NCBI GenBank assembly: GCA_030141605.1
Contig: JAQGDQ010001216.1
Span: 1 to 54,522 of the forward strand
From: Tubiluchus corallicola
Taxonomy: Eukaryota > Priapulida > Priapulimorpha > Priapulimorphida > Tubiluchidae
Direction: 5' to 3'
Length of the DNA stretch: 54,522 nt
Made by a program: the position numbers and the translations under genes. The notes under the pieces were generated by a model. The model did no database searches, was not told the DNA's origin, and saw nothing but the letters and a program-made list of their open reading frames with translations. Of the stretch, positions 1-12,941 are shown piece by piece (position 1 is the first letter of the stretch; every line of letters starts with the position of its first letter).

Positions 1-176
1 TGTATAACTATCGAACAACTTAGGCTAACAGATAATCTTATATACTAAATAATCATCACTGGCGAAGATTGCAAATTTATCAAACAAATTACAGTTTTAA
101 GTTTTAACAAGCCCCAAAAATACCCTCTTTGCCACTTCCCACACTCACGTGTACTCTCCACAGTCTATATACTGAC

Positions 177-302
177 CTTGCCATACAATGAAAGACATGG
201 TTTGGGTTCTAAATCTGGGTCCTCTAACTTGACAACTCCGACAAAACCAAACTCTTGCAACTCGTCATTGTCGTGCCTGTTACACAAGCCCAGTGGATGA
301 AT
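177..302 (-). CDS. znrf3/rnf43: ZNRF3/RNF43 coding exon 2 (protease-associated domain)
   Basis: A 42-codon exon in phase 0 on both sides, preceded by an A/T-rich acceptor (TTATTTACAG) and followed by AAG|GTCAGT. It encodes HPLGLCN, then an acidic stretch, then GFVGVVKLE and PKPCL, the most conserved part of the ZNRF3/RNF43 ectodomain with its two cysteines. It is too short to stand out as an open frame, but the match in order and spacing to the family leaves little doubt. The next exon is outside the window. Confidence 0.9.
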
Positions 303-3300
303 CTGTAAATAATAAAAAAATTCTCATTACTGTCCTTATCGGATACTGAAAGTTTATAAGAAAAATATGAATATAGTAAGTAGATAATGAATATAATGCA
401 CATGCGTGTTGTAGCTGTGATTTATGCTGCTCGTCAACAAATTACGTACTCATACCGAATTCTATAATATGAATATGATTGCACAACAATGTCCAATAAT
501 CATGCTTTTAGACAGTAAAATAAAACCGTCTACGACAGACTACAATCTTTCGCTATCAAGTGTTCAAGGGAAAAAATCTTATAACTCGTTTATATGTATT
601 AGGCCGGACAAACTCGTCTATGAAACGAGATAAATACATAAAATTGAATTGAAATGAATTTACGTATAGACACTCGTCCATATCTATACATTCTGTTACA
701 AGAGTTAAAAAATTGGCTTTTCAATGAAAAAAGGCATAGGAACCAAGGCAAAGACTGTGCACAGAGCAACCCGACCTGTTTCTTTACATATGCGCCACTT
801 CGAACTATGATAAATTCGTACAGTTTGTACTTTAGTGATATGCGCCACTTCGAACTATGATAAATTCGTACAGTTTGTACTTTAGTGATCGGCTCCTTCA
901 AGTACACCTACGAAGTCAGCGTGAGTTAAATTTATTATTTTTGAAAGTTGGGTTGTTGTTAACGTACTTCTAACGTAAAGCGCAGAACCTCAGGGCGTCA
1001 CAGGGTCTCAAAGATAATGCACGAGGAAAAGTTCTTTTCGTAGGAAAAGGGTTATTTTTAGATCGCTGACGGTTCTGTCTTATTGGGACGGTGAAAGTTA
1101 TTATACGTCATGAAGCATAACAGACACAGTGGTTCACAAGTTTGACAAAATTTCTTCTAACATTCACTAGAACTGTAATGTTCCCGAGAAAAAAGGCCAA
1201 AAGTCAAGGTCAATGGCACTTTACAATCAGTAGTGGTTCAGTTTATATTTACACTCGATGGAGTACGTGCTGGATGACAAAATAAGCTGAATTTCAGCAA
1301 CTCAGGAAGAATGCAGATCGAGACTCGAGTTCGATTTCTTGTAGGTTCCATTTCTGACATATAAGCGGAATTTTGTTTACACTTTGGAAATCCTATTCTC
1401 CACCAAGTGGCAAATCTGAATCGTTTTTTGCAGACTTGTTTCTGCTTTCTAACCACATCTATGGAGAGTGTTTTTGTTTCGTAGCTGCAATGTTGTCTTT
1501 GAAAACAAATGTTTTTCAGAAATTCTGATAAATTTGAGAAGACTATAATGCGTGTTATCACGCCTGGTGCTATTCGAAGAAACCACCATGAAGCCACACA
1601 CGCACGCATGCACGTATGCTCGCACACTATGAAAAACTTAGGTTACTAAAATCTATGAATTGCGTAAGTACCGCGCAAACATTGCGAATCTTTTCCGTAT
1701 TATGCAAAAAACGATTAACCACATTATAAATTTAATATGGTGTACAGACCGTCGGACTGTTAAAAAAGCCAAAACAGACGCAGCCAGGTAAAATGCATAG
1801 GTGTTGCTTGATCAAACTTATGAAAATTTTTCAAGTGATCTTTTACGCTCTAAAATCGAACAACTAAGAAACGATAATTTGAAGAATGAAATAATGCCTA
1901 CAGCGAAATCTTGCAAAAATGATTCAATGATTCGGACACAATTTCCAAACGAATGGGAAATTTGTCTTCTGCTATTGTTCATATTTAATAAAAAAAAGAT
2001 TTCCACGTTGGCATGTTACGCCAACAGCACAATATCAAGGATATTCTGTAGCTCCACCAGTTTCCCATAAATTAGCAGGAAATTTCCGCTAAAAGTCTGT
2101 TTTCAATACGCGAATGTCAATGAGCAATTTGCTGGCGACATTATATCACAAAGCTGCACAAATTCAGCTCGTTATAACGTATTTAAACTGCATAGCGCAA
2201 AACCATTAGCCGGGAATTACCATAGAGTAAAAACTCAGTACTGAACCTGAAGAGACACTTGGCAGCAATACAGGTCCGTTTCCGCAAATTTTATACATCA
2301 CAAAAGGTTCATTAAAATAATAAAAGGATCTCTAAGCCTTCCATGCCTATCACAGGGTCCATTCGGTTTGATTTTAGTTAAAATAAAGTTGAAACACAAG
2401 CTTAGTCTGTCCCTCTCTCATTAAAATTTAAAGTAATGAAGAAGTATTTAAGGTAAATAACACTAAACTGAAGAACTTGAACTTTTTCTACATAAATTAT
2501 TGGCGACGTTTTGAGTAACTACCTTATCAAGCTTGACAATTTTTTATATCTGTAATAAAATATACATTTGATGCACAGGCAACAAAGAATGAAATGCGTT
2601 ATTACATTTGCTGAACTGTAGTGACTTAATTAGTCTACTTAGGATAGAATTGAATGATAAAAATACCAAATGTTGTGCTTGCTACATCTTTATATAAACA
2701 AAAAATGAAGTAAACTGCTTAAATCCAGGAGTTGGGAAAAAGTGAGCTAATCCAAGTGTTGCTAATAAGTTCACGTAGATTATTTATGCAGTGTGCCATC
2801 TTTTGGTGCCAATTTCAACTTTTTTTTAAATATGTATGATCTTATTTAGAAATTCGTCATAAAGCCAAAACTATAAAATAAAATCCACTCTCATTTCTAA
2901 TTTTTCTTTTAGTCAAGTTCGGTCTAAAAAAATTAGTGCACTTTGTATTCTATCTGCAATTATCTAAGCACCGTACTATTTAAAGTGATAATTAGTGTTT
3001 TCACTACATGAATGTAACCTAAAGCATGTCCTTCGTAACATATGTATATACGAGAAATGCCGCACTACTCGTTGAACTAATATGACTGCACGAGACTCTT
3101 GCTGAATGACAAATCAATACTAGTCAGGGTTTACCAGATGAATCTATATCGGTACCTTAACAGCCACCTCAACTATCGAACACTAATGGGAACCACGCAG
3201 AAGCTACAGTTACTGCATTGATAACTAACTGACACAGTAAATAATTTCACCAAAACCATTAAAATCACGCAGCTAATTAACTCAAACGTTAATTACGCAA

Positions 3301-6300
3301 AGTTGCGACTAGTAAACGCTTAATAGCTAGCACGACTATGTACAGTAACATCGATTTCGCAGTTGGTGCATAAACCAGGCCTCAATTCTTAATTTCTAAA
3401 GCAAAATTATTAATCTGTTTTTTTAGAATACCAGATTAGCAGGGGGCATTTTCGAATGTCATCTAAAAACTACTTATACCTATAATAGGACAAAAATTTC
3501 ATTAAACTCGTGGAACTAGAAAGATGGATCGCAATTCTATCGCTAAAAACGCAAAGTTTATGCAGATTTTTTAAATAAAATTCGACAAGGGATTACGCTT
3601 TGACCGAGCAACTTGTGATAAATTGCAGCGACTATTTTCTCTAAATTTTGGGGGGATTTTTTATCTTTTCGTAACTATTAAGCTCTCCGAGTGATTTCCA
3701 CAATGTAGTGATGCACAATTATTGCAATTTATAAAATTTAGTACTAACCTAGTAAGCCCCATTTGATCTTTTATATACGATCTCAAGAGAATTCATGGCA
3801 TCAATAAAAAAAGAAACCTAGTATTATTTACTATTTTGCAAATAACTAGTTCGCCACAAGAAGCAGCAGTTACCGTTATCATTCCAGGAGGCGCGAGGTC
3901 TGTAATTTGCGTAAAATTGGTATGCAACTGTGTACACCGCTTGTGACAGCCAAAACAAACGCACTACCCCTCCATGCTATGTTATTTACCATAATTACAT
4001 TACAGAGCGAGATGGATTCCCCGATGAAAGGTCGCATCTCAGAGATCAATCAGATAAAATGTATGCAGGGAAATCTAACGCCAATCAACTGATATCAATG
4101 TAGTAAAAGCTCACAGCTTCATGAAATATCCCAGAAGTGTTTATGTTTGTGTAGATGACGCATGAGTGCTATAGTTAAGCAGAACTGGTGTTGTCTAGAA
4201 ACTAGGGAAAATGCAAATTGCAAGAACAATCAAGAACGAACAATGTTCTGGCCAGCTGAATTTTATGGGACTTCATATATAATACATTTTATTAATTTTG
4301 CCCGTGTACTCTGCATATATATGTATATTAATATATACATATCGTTATTAATATATATTTATATTAATAACGAAAAAGTTCACAATAAACTAAAAATGAG
4401 AAGACATGGCATTTCAATACTTTGTTCAATACAACATACAGGTGCCAAAAAATTGTAAAATTTCAGTAATTATAATATCTTTCACTTGAAAATGTACGAA
4501 AACGTTTTCAAAATCCTGCGAACAAAAGATTGCTTTAACCAATTTGAAAAGTTCACAGCTGGGAGCTTAAAAAACTTGGCTGAAGGTAGCCCAGTCATAC
4601 AAATCTATAAATAAAAAGCGAATACTGTGCTCCACCTGTTCATATCACATTGTGGTTCATTATACAGTTGCACTATACACGTAATGCCTTAAAAAAGTTT
4701 TAATTTACTGAGTGTAGAGTATAGAAAAGCTTTCGGTCGGGTCTTATGAATATCAGCGAATTCTCATACTAGTAAGACATATTGCACATCTGGAATATAA
4801 CCGTTAGAAATATTGATTGCAAGACGTACACAAAAACTATTTAAAGCCTTAATGAGCTTAAAACACAATGTCGTTTTAGCTAATTTAGCCGAATGGGCTT
4901 AAAACACAATGTAGTTTTAGCTAGTTTAGCCGAATGAGCTTAAAACACAATGTAGTTTTAGCTAGTTTAGCCGCTTTAAATCAGTATTCCAGTCTCAGTA
5001 TACGAGGTAAAAACCGTATTTGGGTAAATTCGATGAAACAACATCAATTTAGTGATACTGATTTTATTTGAAAGGAACTATATTGGACAAGTTATGGTGA
5101 ACGAGTTATAAATGGTTTCGGTAATGAAGAACGTAAAATAATGCTTTGTACTTCATTAACTGACTAATTTGTTTGTAAATACTGCAAAGTGTGTACATTC
5201 AAATTTATTAACTTCTTTTAATTTATTAACACATACTACATTTTTTGTGTACAAAAAGTTACGAATAAACATTAAATATAGAAATATATATTCTAGGCTA
5301 CCTTCTATAGAGAAGCTATATTCATTGCTGATTTCCAGAAAACATTGAAGCTAAACTCAGTTGTGGATGAATTAATAGACAGAGTGGACCTCGTTAATAC
5401 GGCACGTACATCATACAATGGCAACTATAACTATACGATGGCAACTACAACTAACATTTAGCTAACCACTACCTGAAACCTCAGCGGATCCGCACTGACT
5501 TGGCCATTTGAGCGACTAAACATTTCACTTTTGTCCTGAAGAGAAATAAGAAAACTGATTGTGATCGGGCTTAGATTCCAAACTGTGATCAAACTGGTCG
5601 TGCGCAAAACAAGAAAATCCAGTGACAAATGACAAATGGCCACCACATTAGGAAGCTATTAGATGTAATCGTATATAGACATGCTGGAATGATTTCTGTT
5701 GTTTTTGATTAGACTCGGCGTAAAGACATGATTTCGCTTTCAATCTTGAGCAAATAAACTTAGGAGGAAACCGTACAGTAACAGAATGAAGCCATGCAGA
5801 ATGCTACAGTCGCCAAATGTTTCAAATACAAAAAGAAATTAGATATATGGCAACATAAATTTATTTGTCTTTGCTTTAATCACTGGACTGTTGCAAATGG
5901 TCAGAAGATGTAATGATGCCATAATGAAACGGTTTACGTAGACGTCTTAAGAACATATTCCAAACCGGTTCCCTACATCCTGTTAAGGGACCACAAACAG
6001 TTTTAGCAAACAAGCATACAAATAAGGCAAAGAATGCTCGTGTTCGCTTTCGCATGTTCAAGCAGAGACAATTGAAATTAAAAGTTGGTGTAAACAAAAA
6101 ACTTAACATTTTAACACAGAAGTTTAACGATATAAAAATACATGTAACCTTAGATATATGTAATGTATGTGTATAAATTTTTAATGCGTGTACAATATAC
6201 GTGCGTGTATACTTATATATTCTACTGAAATAAACAGATAAACTAAACTAAACATAACGAAATACGAACGAGCTTTAAAAGATATTATTAATTAGCCACA

Positions 6301-9300
6301 GTGTAATTTTCATTTATTTTACTGTATTTGTGAAAATGTTCAGAAGTGTATAGGCACATAAGTTATTGCACTAGTTTCTTGTGCCAGACATTTATGCGTG
6401 CTTCTAAAACCCTGACTTTTCTCAAATTTATTTTATCGGTCTGTGCCCCGCGATAGTGTTTATAATACGAAATAGAACTTGAAAAGGTCATGCATGTATA
6501 CATCATTAGCATCAGTAGAATTTGAGTCAAATTTACCATAAAATTCACCCAGGAAAAAAACTACTGCAGTGACTCGTTCAAGCAAACTGCATTTGTTAAT
6601 GTAGCTTTTTATAGACAACTTTTTGTTATTGTTAAAGTTTTTGGAAGCAGCCATTTTGCTTGCGGTTGTTGCCAAGCCAAGGTTCTCGTATAAGAAGAGC
6701 CGTCTACTGGATTTTTAAATGGAGATTTAGGATACGTGAATAAATAAAAAGCGTCATTATCAACTTTGCTGAGCAAGTAGCCTGCACAAATATAATCTGA
6801 TTAATCTCATACTACTAGAAAGTTGTATCATTTCTGTGGGTCTTACACACACAAATTTTGTTTAAAAGGTAGTGAGGATAAAAATAATACCGGATTAATT
6901 ACCAATCATGAATTGACTGCCACCGTAATAATGCTGGCAAAAGGGCATGACAGACTGGGTCTAAGCTATGTGAATGGGTCATATGAGTTGGTAGGTCACG
7001 TTTTGTGGCCCAGCTCAAGCTTGGAATAACCAGATCACGATGCCAGCTTTAGAACAAAACAGCAGGTTGCCAATTTCAACATTCAGAGGCGCCCAGTAAC
7101 TGTAAGCTTAGAGCTGTCAAAACCATAAATGCCTCAATTTGTCAACGCAATTCTAAATAGCGTAATTAGCAGAAACCTCGTCAGATAATTATCCTAGGTT
7201 GGCTGCCTCTTGATTTGCCATTTCCTTAGTCAGATACACGCAATGCGCAAATCAATTAATATAGATGAGGCTAGATTCCTGCACACAACCGTCATTAGAG
7301 AAGGAGACTATTAACTTCGTACATGCATACAGCCATGGCGTAGTATTCTATTACGATAACTGAGTCATCTCAAACAATATTGTCTAAGTGCCAAGAGGCA
7401 GATCCAGGGTTGGTTCATCTCCATGTCCCTGAGGTAAATGAGCTTTTCTTGCAGTAAGCGATGATCGGCAGCGCACGGTATCGTTGAACTGATGTGGCAA
7501 AAGCTGTACTACATTATGTCGATGATACATATTTGTAGATATGTGAGTCTAATATAAGATTCTGAAAGGTTGCGCATTCGTTCTTATAATAATAATAATA
7601 ATAATTAAAACAAAGAATTTAAGCAAAGTAACACGCATCCATGAATTTCTCCATAACCGTTATTTAACAGCCTAACACAGCTTTTAATAATGATATAACT
7701 AATGCAATTTAGTAAGCCTAGAAATCGCTATAGTTTTCTCGTAGAAAGATTTGTGGCTCTACTTTGTTTCGCAATTTTTGAAAAAAAACTGAGGTAAAGA
7801 ATAACGAGACAAGCAAAGAAAGGCAGTGCTCAACCAGAAAGATAAAAACAGGATAATATGGGAAAAATAAATGGAGAAAGTTGCCGAAATCCCTTACGGC
7901 GCTCTTCACATCAGCATGCTGTAGAAATACTTTGCGTACATACAGCAAGAGCACGCTGTACTAAATTTCGGCGTTTGTTTACATGGTCCAGCACAATGGC
8001 CGGTACAGCAAGCCCGTCACCACAGCAGAGGAAATCCCCAAGTAGGCTTGACCAACACGCATCAGCAGCAGCTGTGTCTGACGCCTCTAAGGATTCTTTG
8101 TAACGGTAAAGTAACATATTTAATGAAAACAACCATGTAGGCTTAGATAACATTAATAAAAAGCAATAATACTAAAGGAACGTACCAAAAGTGTTAGCAA
8201 TGTGCCGTCTTTTAATACAAAAATAGCAACACCTTTTTGTCAGCCGGAGACAGTGGTGGACTGAAATATTCTGTCTTTTTGTGGGATTCTCTGCGTCAGA
8301 TAATTATAATAATTATTGTACGACCTTTTAAATCATAGAAACGCACAATCTTAAACTTTACACCTAATGTAGACTGTGGTAGCAAATCTGGTCTGTTTGT
8401 CATCGAAATTTATCATCGGGCGGAAAATATTCAAGAAAAATAATTGGCACAGAACTTCGAATACGCGAGTTGGTACTGCGCGTTTTCGAGTGTTTAGCAA
8501 ACAACGATTTTCCGGAGCTTTTCCCCAAAGCGAAGAGCTGAAGTAAGCACGATTAAACTGACAAGTAGAGGAAGAGTGGAGACTTGCAGACTAGTTAGAG
8601 TTACAGACTTTGACTGGTGTAAGCTACTTAGCTTTGCGTAAGAACAGCTGTGAGCAGACAGGAAGCTTTAGTAAGCCATGTGGCAAGAAATATCAATCCA
8701 AACAGTAGGCCGATTAACGCCAAGATGCTTATAATGAAATACAGATACATTCCTCTTATTCCCATGGAACAAAGTTCCACAAATGTTTTTGGCCCATACC
8801 TAGCAAGCAAACATTAATAACTATTTATTTATTTACGTATTTTAATATTAGATGCACAGTACCTAATTTTTTCCTCTGTACAGATTACAATAGTACCAAG
8901 AAGTAAAAAAATATTAAGTGATAAACAACAGTAAAAAAGGGAGAACTACAGTAATCCATATTAGATGAACTCAAGCTGTAGATTTGAAAAAATAAAATAA
9001 AATACGATATCGTTAACGATTATTTATGAATTGTTCCCTGAGTTTCTTTTTCAAGTATTTAAAAATTTGTGATTCGAAAACAGGACGATTTTTCATAGCC
9101 ATTTGAAATACAGTAAAAATACATATTTTAACACCTATAAAAGTTCCTATGAAAGTGTTTCTGAAAATTAAATATTAGCTTAGAAACTTAATTAACCACG
9201 TGCGAGCACGGCATAGAGTTATAAGTTCTCACTTATCTTTATAGAGCACAGCTAGCTATGACGGACACAAAATTTTCACACCCAGAAACTTTCAGTGAGC

Positions 9301-12300
9301 CCGAATGTGAGTGCAAATGCGAAAATTTAAAAACTGTGCTTCCGCACAGCACTGACTTTGAATTACAACAACTCGCCAAACTGTAAGCTAAAAATTAAAA
9401 TTCCAAGCTTACAATTGTGCCAACACGCGATTTCACCACAGGTGTGTGCCACGTCAGAACTGAACTTGAAAAAACAATGTTAGCTCTTTCAGTATTTTAT
9501 ACATTAGATCACATTCAGCTATGATTTAACATTGGATCGCGTTTTCCGTTTAATTCAATTCTAATTACATACTGATAGTTCCCTTAGAAAGACAAAGTGA
9601 AAGAAAAGCTGCCTAAAAAAACCAAATACATCAATTAAAAAATTTAAATTGACAATTTCAGTTCACTGCTTTCAAGTTTGATAATGAGTACGGAATTCTT
9701 ACTTGAAACAAAAACGCGAGGCCTATACCTCACTTTATTCCTTGTTACCGTAATCCACTACTGCCTGAAATACAGAGCTGATTCAAGCCGAGAACTACGT
9801 AGAGACAGCAGAGCCTATTAAACTTTAATTTTCTATCTGATTATCGGTAGTAAATCTTTAGTCGTTCACTTACCTTTGCCAATGTCACGTTAATTAAGTT
9901 AATTAGCTACAGAAAATTGTGTTGTATAACCTACAAGAGTTAAAACCTATACGCTTGAGAACCACAGTGGTAATGTTGTTTAGGCAGGACACAAGCATAA
10001 AACTGATACAGCAGTACCTCCAAAAGAAACTTTGTAAGGCGGAACAAGATTACTCTAAAATTGGCAACGAGCCTACGCTTTTCTTCTCAAAACTCAATAT
10101 TTACTCGAGGTCCATTTATTTGGATCTAATATTCCCAATTATCAAAGTATTCTCAATAATGTGTATGGCATAGTATTAAATGTAGAAGATGCAGTTTTCC
10201 CTTTTTTGTAGAAAAACATTTTATGATGAAGTGGCAATTACTGACACTTTCAGTATGTGATAATGACAACCTTGGACCGTGTGCCTGGGGGGGGGGGACG
10301 TTTCAGCCTTAATCCCGCACGGAAAAAAGTAATTATAGACCTATATTAGGGTATGGACTCTCATATTTATTTTTATTTATTGACATAAAACAAAAAATGA
10401 CCTACAAAAATAAAATCTAAAAACAATACTCTAAAATCGAATGTCTCATAAAAAGGCTTCTAAAATGCAATTAAATGTGACCTTATACACTCTAATACAA
10501 CACATTTTTTGCACAATAATATGGTACGGAGAGACCCAATTAGGCCTATGATAATATACTTGATATTCGTATACACACAATATCTAGTTTTACCCTATAT
10601 TTGACAATGGATGTGGTGGTATACTACACCGGTCTATTAATAGGCCTGCAAGGTAGAGTGGAATACATGAGTCAATATAGAATTAACACCTTACTGTGTA
10701 GAGACCATATTTCCCGCTTAGTAGGCCTGCGTGCGCCCTCTTGCGGAGGGTTCTTCACTTATCTTACGATCAGTGATCAAACATCGTTGCCTTGCTAGTA
10801 AACGCCGGAGCACAGATACACGACCGCTCAACTGATTGCGTTAAAAACTCTTAATCAAACAAAGATTAAGTGAAACAGACCGCAATGTTGACACAAGCCA
10901 GGCCACAAGCACTGGCAATCAACGCAATTCTGAGTAAAACTAACTTTGGTCGGTGGGCAAACAGCGCGTGGGGAACAAGTATTGACACTGGCAAGACAGT
11001 CAAGTGCAACGCGGCGCCGCTGGATCAGCTCCAACCTCTTCATTCGAGTCTCGGAAATGGTGGCGGGCGGATGTCAGACATTCTACTGTTAAGTGTTGTA
11101 CACATACTCTATCCGAAGAGCTCACACTCACAGACTTTACAAAAAGGCAGGGTCCAGTTAGCTCCAACGTCTTCACTCGAGTCTCGGAGATGGTGGCGGG
11201 CGGATGTCAGACATTCTGCTGTTAAGTGTTGTACACATACTTTATCCGAGGAGCTCACACTCACAGACTTTACAAAAGGGCAGGGTCCAGTTAGAATGCC
11301 AAAGAATAAAATCCTACCAAAATAAACAAGAACCCACTAACCTGATAGTGTGCAGAGTGATTAAATTATTTAAATTTTCAAAGTCTACTTGATACTAATT
11401 GTTCAGTTAAGATCTAAAAAATCCAGCTAGAGCAGTTCAAACCTATACCACTTATTCCACTGCACTGTAAAATCTTAAAACTCGGTGAAAGAAAATTCAA
11501 AGAATTATATCCCATTTTGAAGACAGAAAGTGGCATTGATGGAAACTTTCTTATTTGCTAAAAGAGAACTGGTAATATCTTTCAAATTACAATCAAAATG
11601 CGCTAGATGATTAAAATTTTGTTAAAGACACCTTTGCGCAAAGAAGTCCTCATGCGCTTTGACTTCAAAACTGAGTCATCTAGGGAGACTACTGACTACT
11701 GAAAGTTGGGAGTTGCTTATATATATGTTAACGCAATAATAGTGACCAAAGCAATCAGCAAAAAATTAGTGAAATGTGTTGGAATTTCAAAATGCGAGAA
11801 ACAAAATGATTTCAACTTGTAGACTAAGGCGTTATTATATACGACAAAAATCTTAACAACAAACCTTGCAAACATGTAAAATGGCTTTAATATAACAATA
11901 AAAAGATTCTAACTAGTAACCAAAAGTTACCAAAGTAAGTAACCAAGAATTACCAATGTTACGTTTCATACTTTGATATCAATAACCAATACTCCACCAT
12001 GTAGGTATAATAAATATTCCACCATGTATGAAATCTTTATTTGCCAATTTAAAAACAAATGAAAACAATAAAATTATAGCAAATTCATGTTTCAGTGAAC
12101 AATGGTTAAAACCTACACTGCTTCTTACTGAAAGACTCTACTAAACAACCTACTAATCTGGTACTAATTGTAAAGTAAAAAGTTTTAAAAAATTCGTAGT
12201 TTTAGGCTATCCGACTAACCTTTGCTCGTCATGAACCCAGGAAAACAGACGTTAGAAAATGGCCCCATTTCCCAAACTAATGACTATATGTGCTCTATTT

Positions 12301-12867
12301 AACGCCATTCTGCATAACAGAGATCGAAGAAGCCAGCAGAACCCATAAATTAGCAGTATAAAAGAGATGAGTTTGGGCTGGGTAATTACCAAATGCACAC
12401 ATTCCCAATTAAGGACGGTCTCTTACGACAAATATTAGTTTGCTATAGCAGCAACCATCGTCTGTTGCTAATGGCGTTTTTGTTGGTTCTTCCTTCAGTC
12501 GCCATATACGAATTTAGGAAATATCGTTCATACTTTGGCTAAAGAATATGCTACACATCGGAAATATGGAAAGAAATTAGAACACACTAACAAATAAACT
12601 AAATGGCCAAGCACCTACTGCAGATATAAGATGCAGTTTGGGTAAAGGCTATTCGGTAAGCCAATCGGGAGGTTAGCCAAGTTTGCAACACTAGAACTAG
12701 AAACACTAATATAATTGTGTAGTTCCTATACATGGGGGATAAAAAATAAAAATGTTAAAAGTGAAAGTCATCAAATTACTGCATACAGGAAAAAAGATAT
12801 GAAAGGTGGACAGAAAGAGGGGTAAAAAGAGCAGAGAGACAGGGAGAGAGAGAGAGAGAGGCAGAGG

Positions 12868-12941
<74 letters not shown>

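Noticed and set aside
10870-11392. Several overlapping plus-strand frames of 60-150 codons
   Set aside because: They arise from the 133-bp tandem duplication; all frames repeat the same peptide and have no family match.
12421-12516. Minus-strand start-like frame [16 protein letters not shown]
   Set aside because: Only 20 codons with no strong donor, and it overlaps on the opposite strand the pyrimidine tract proposed as an acceptor.
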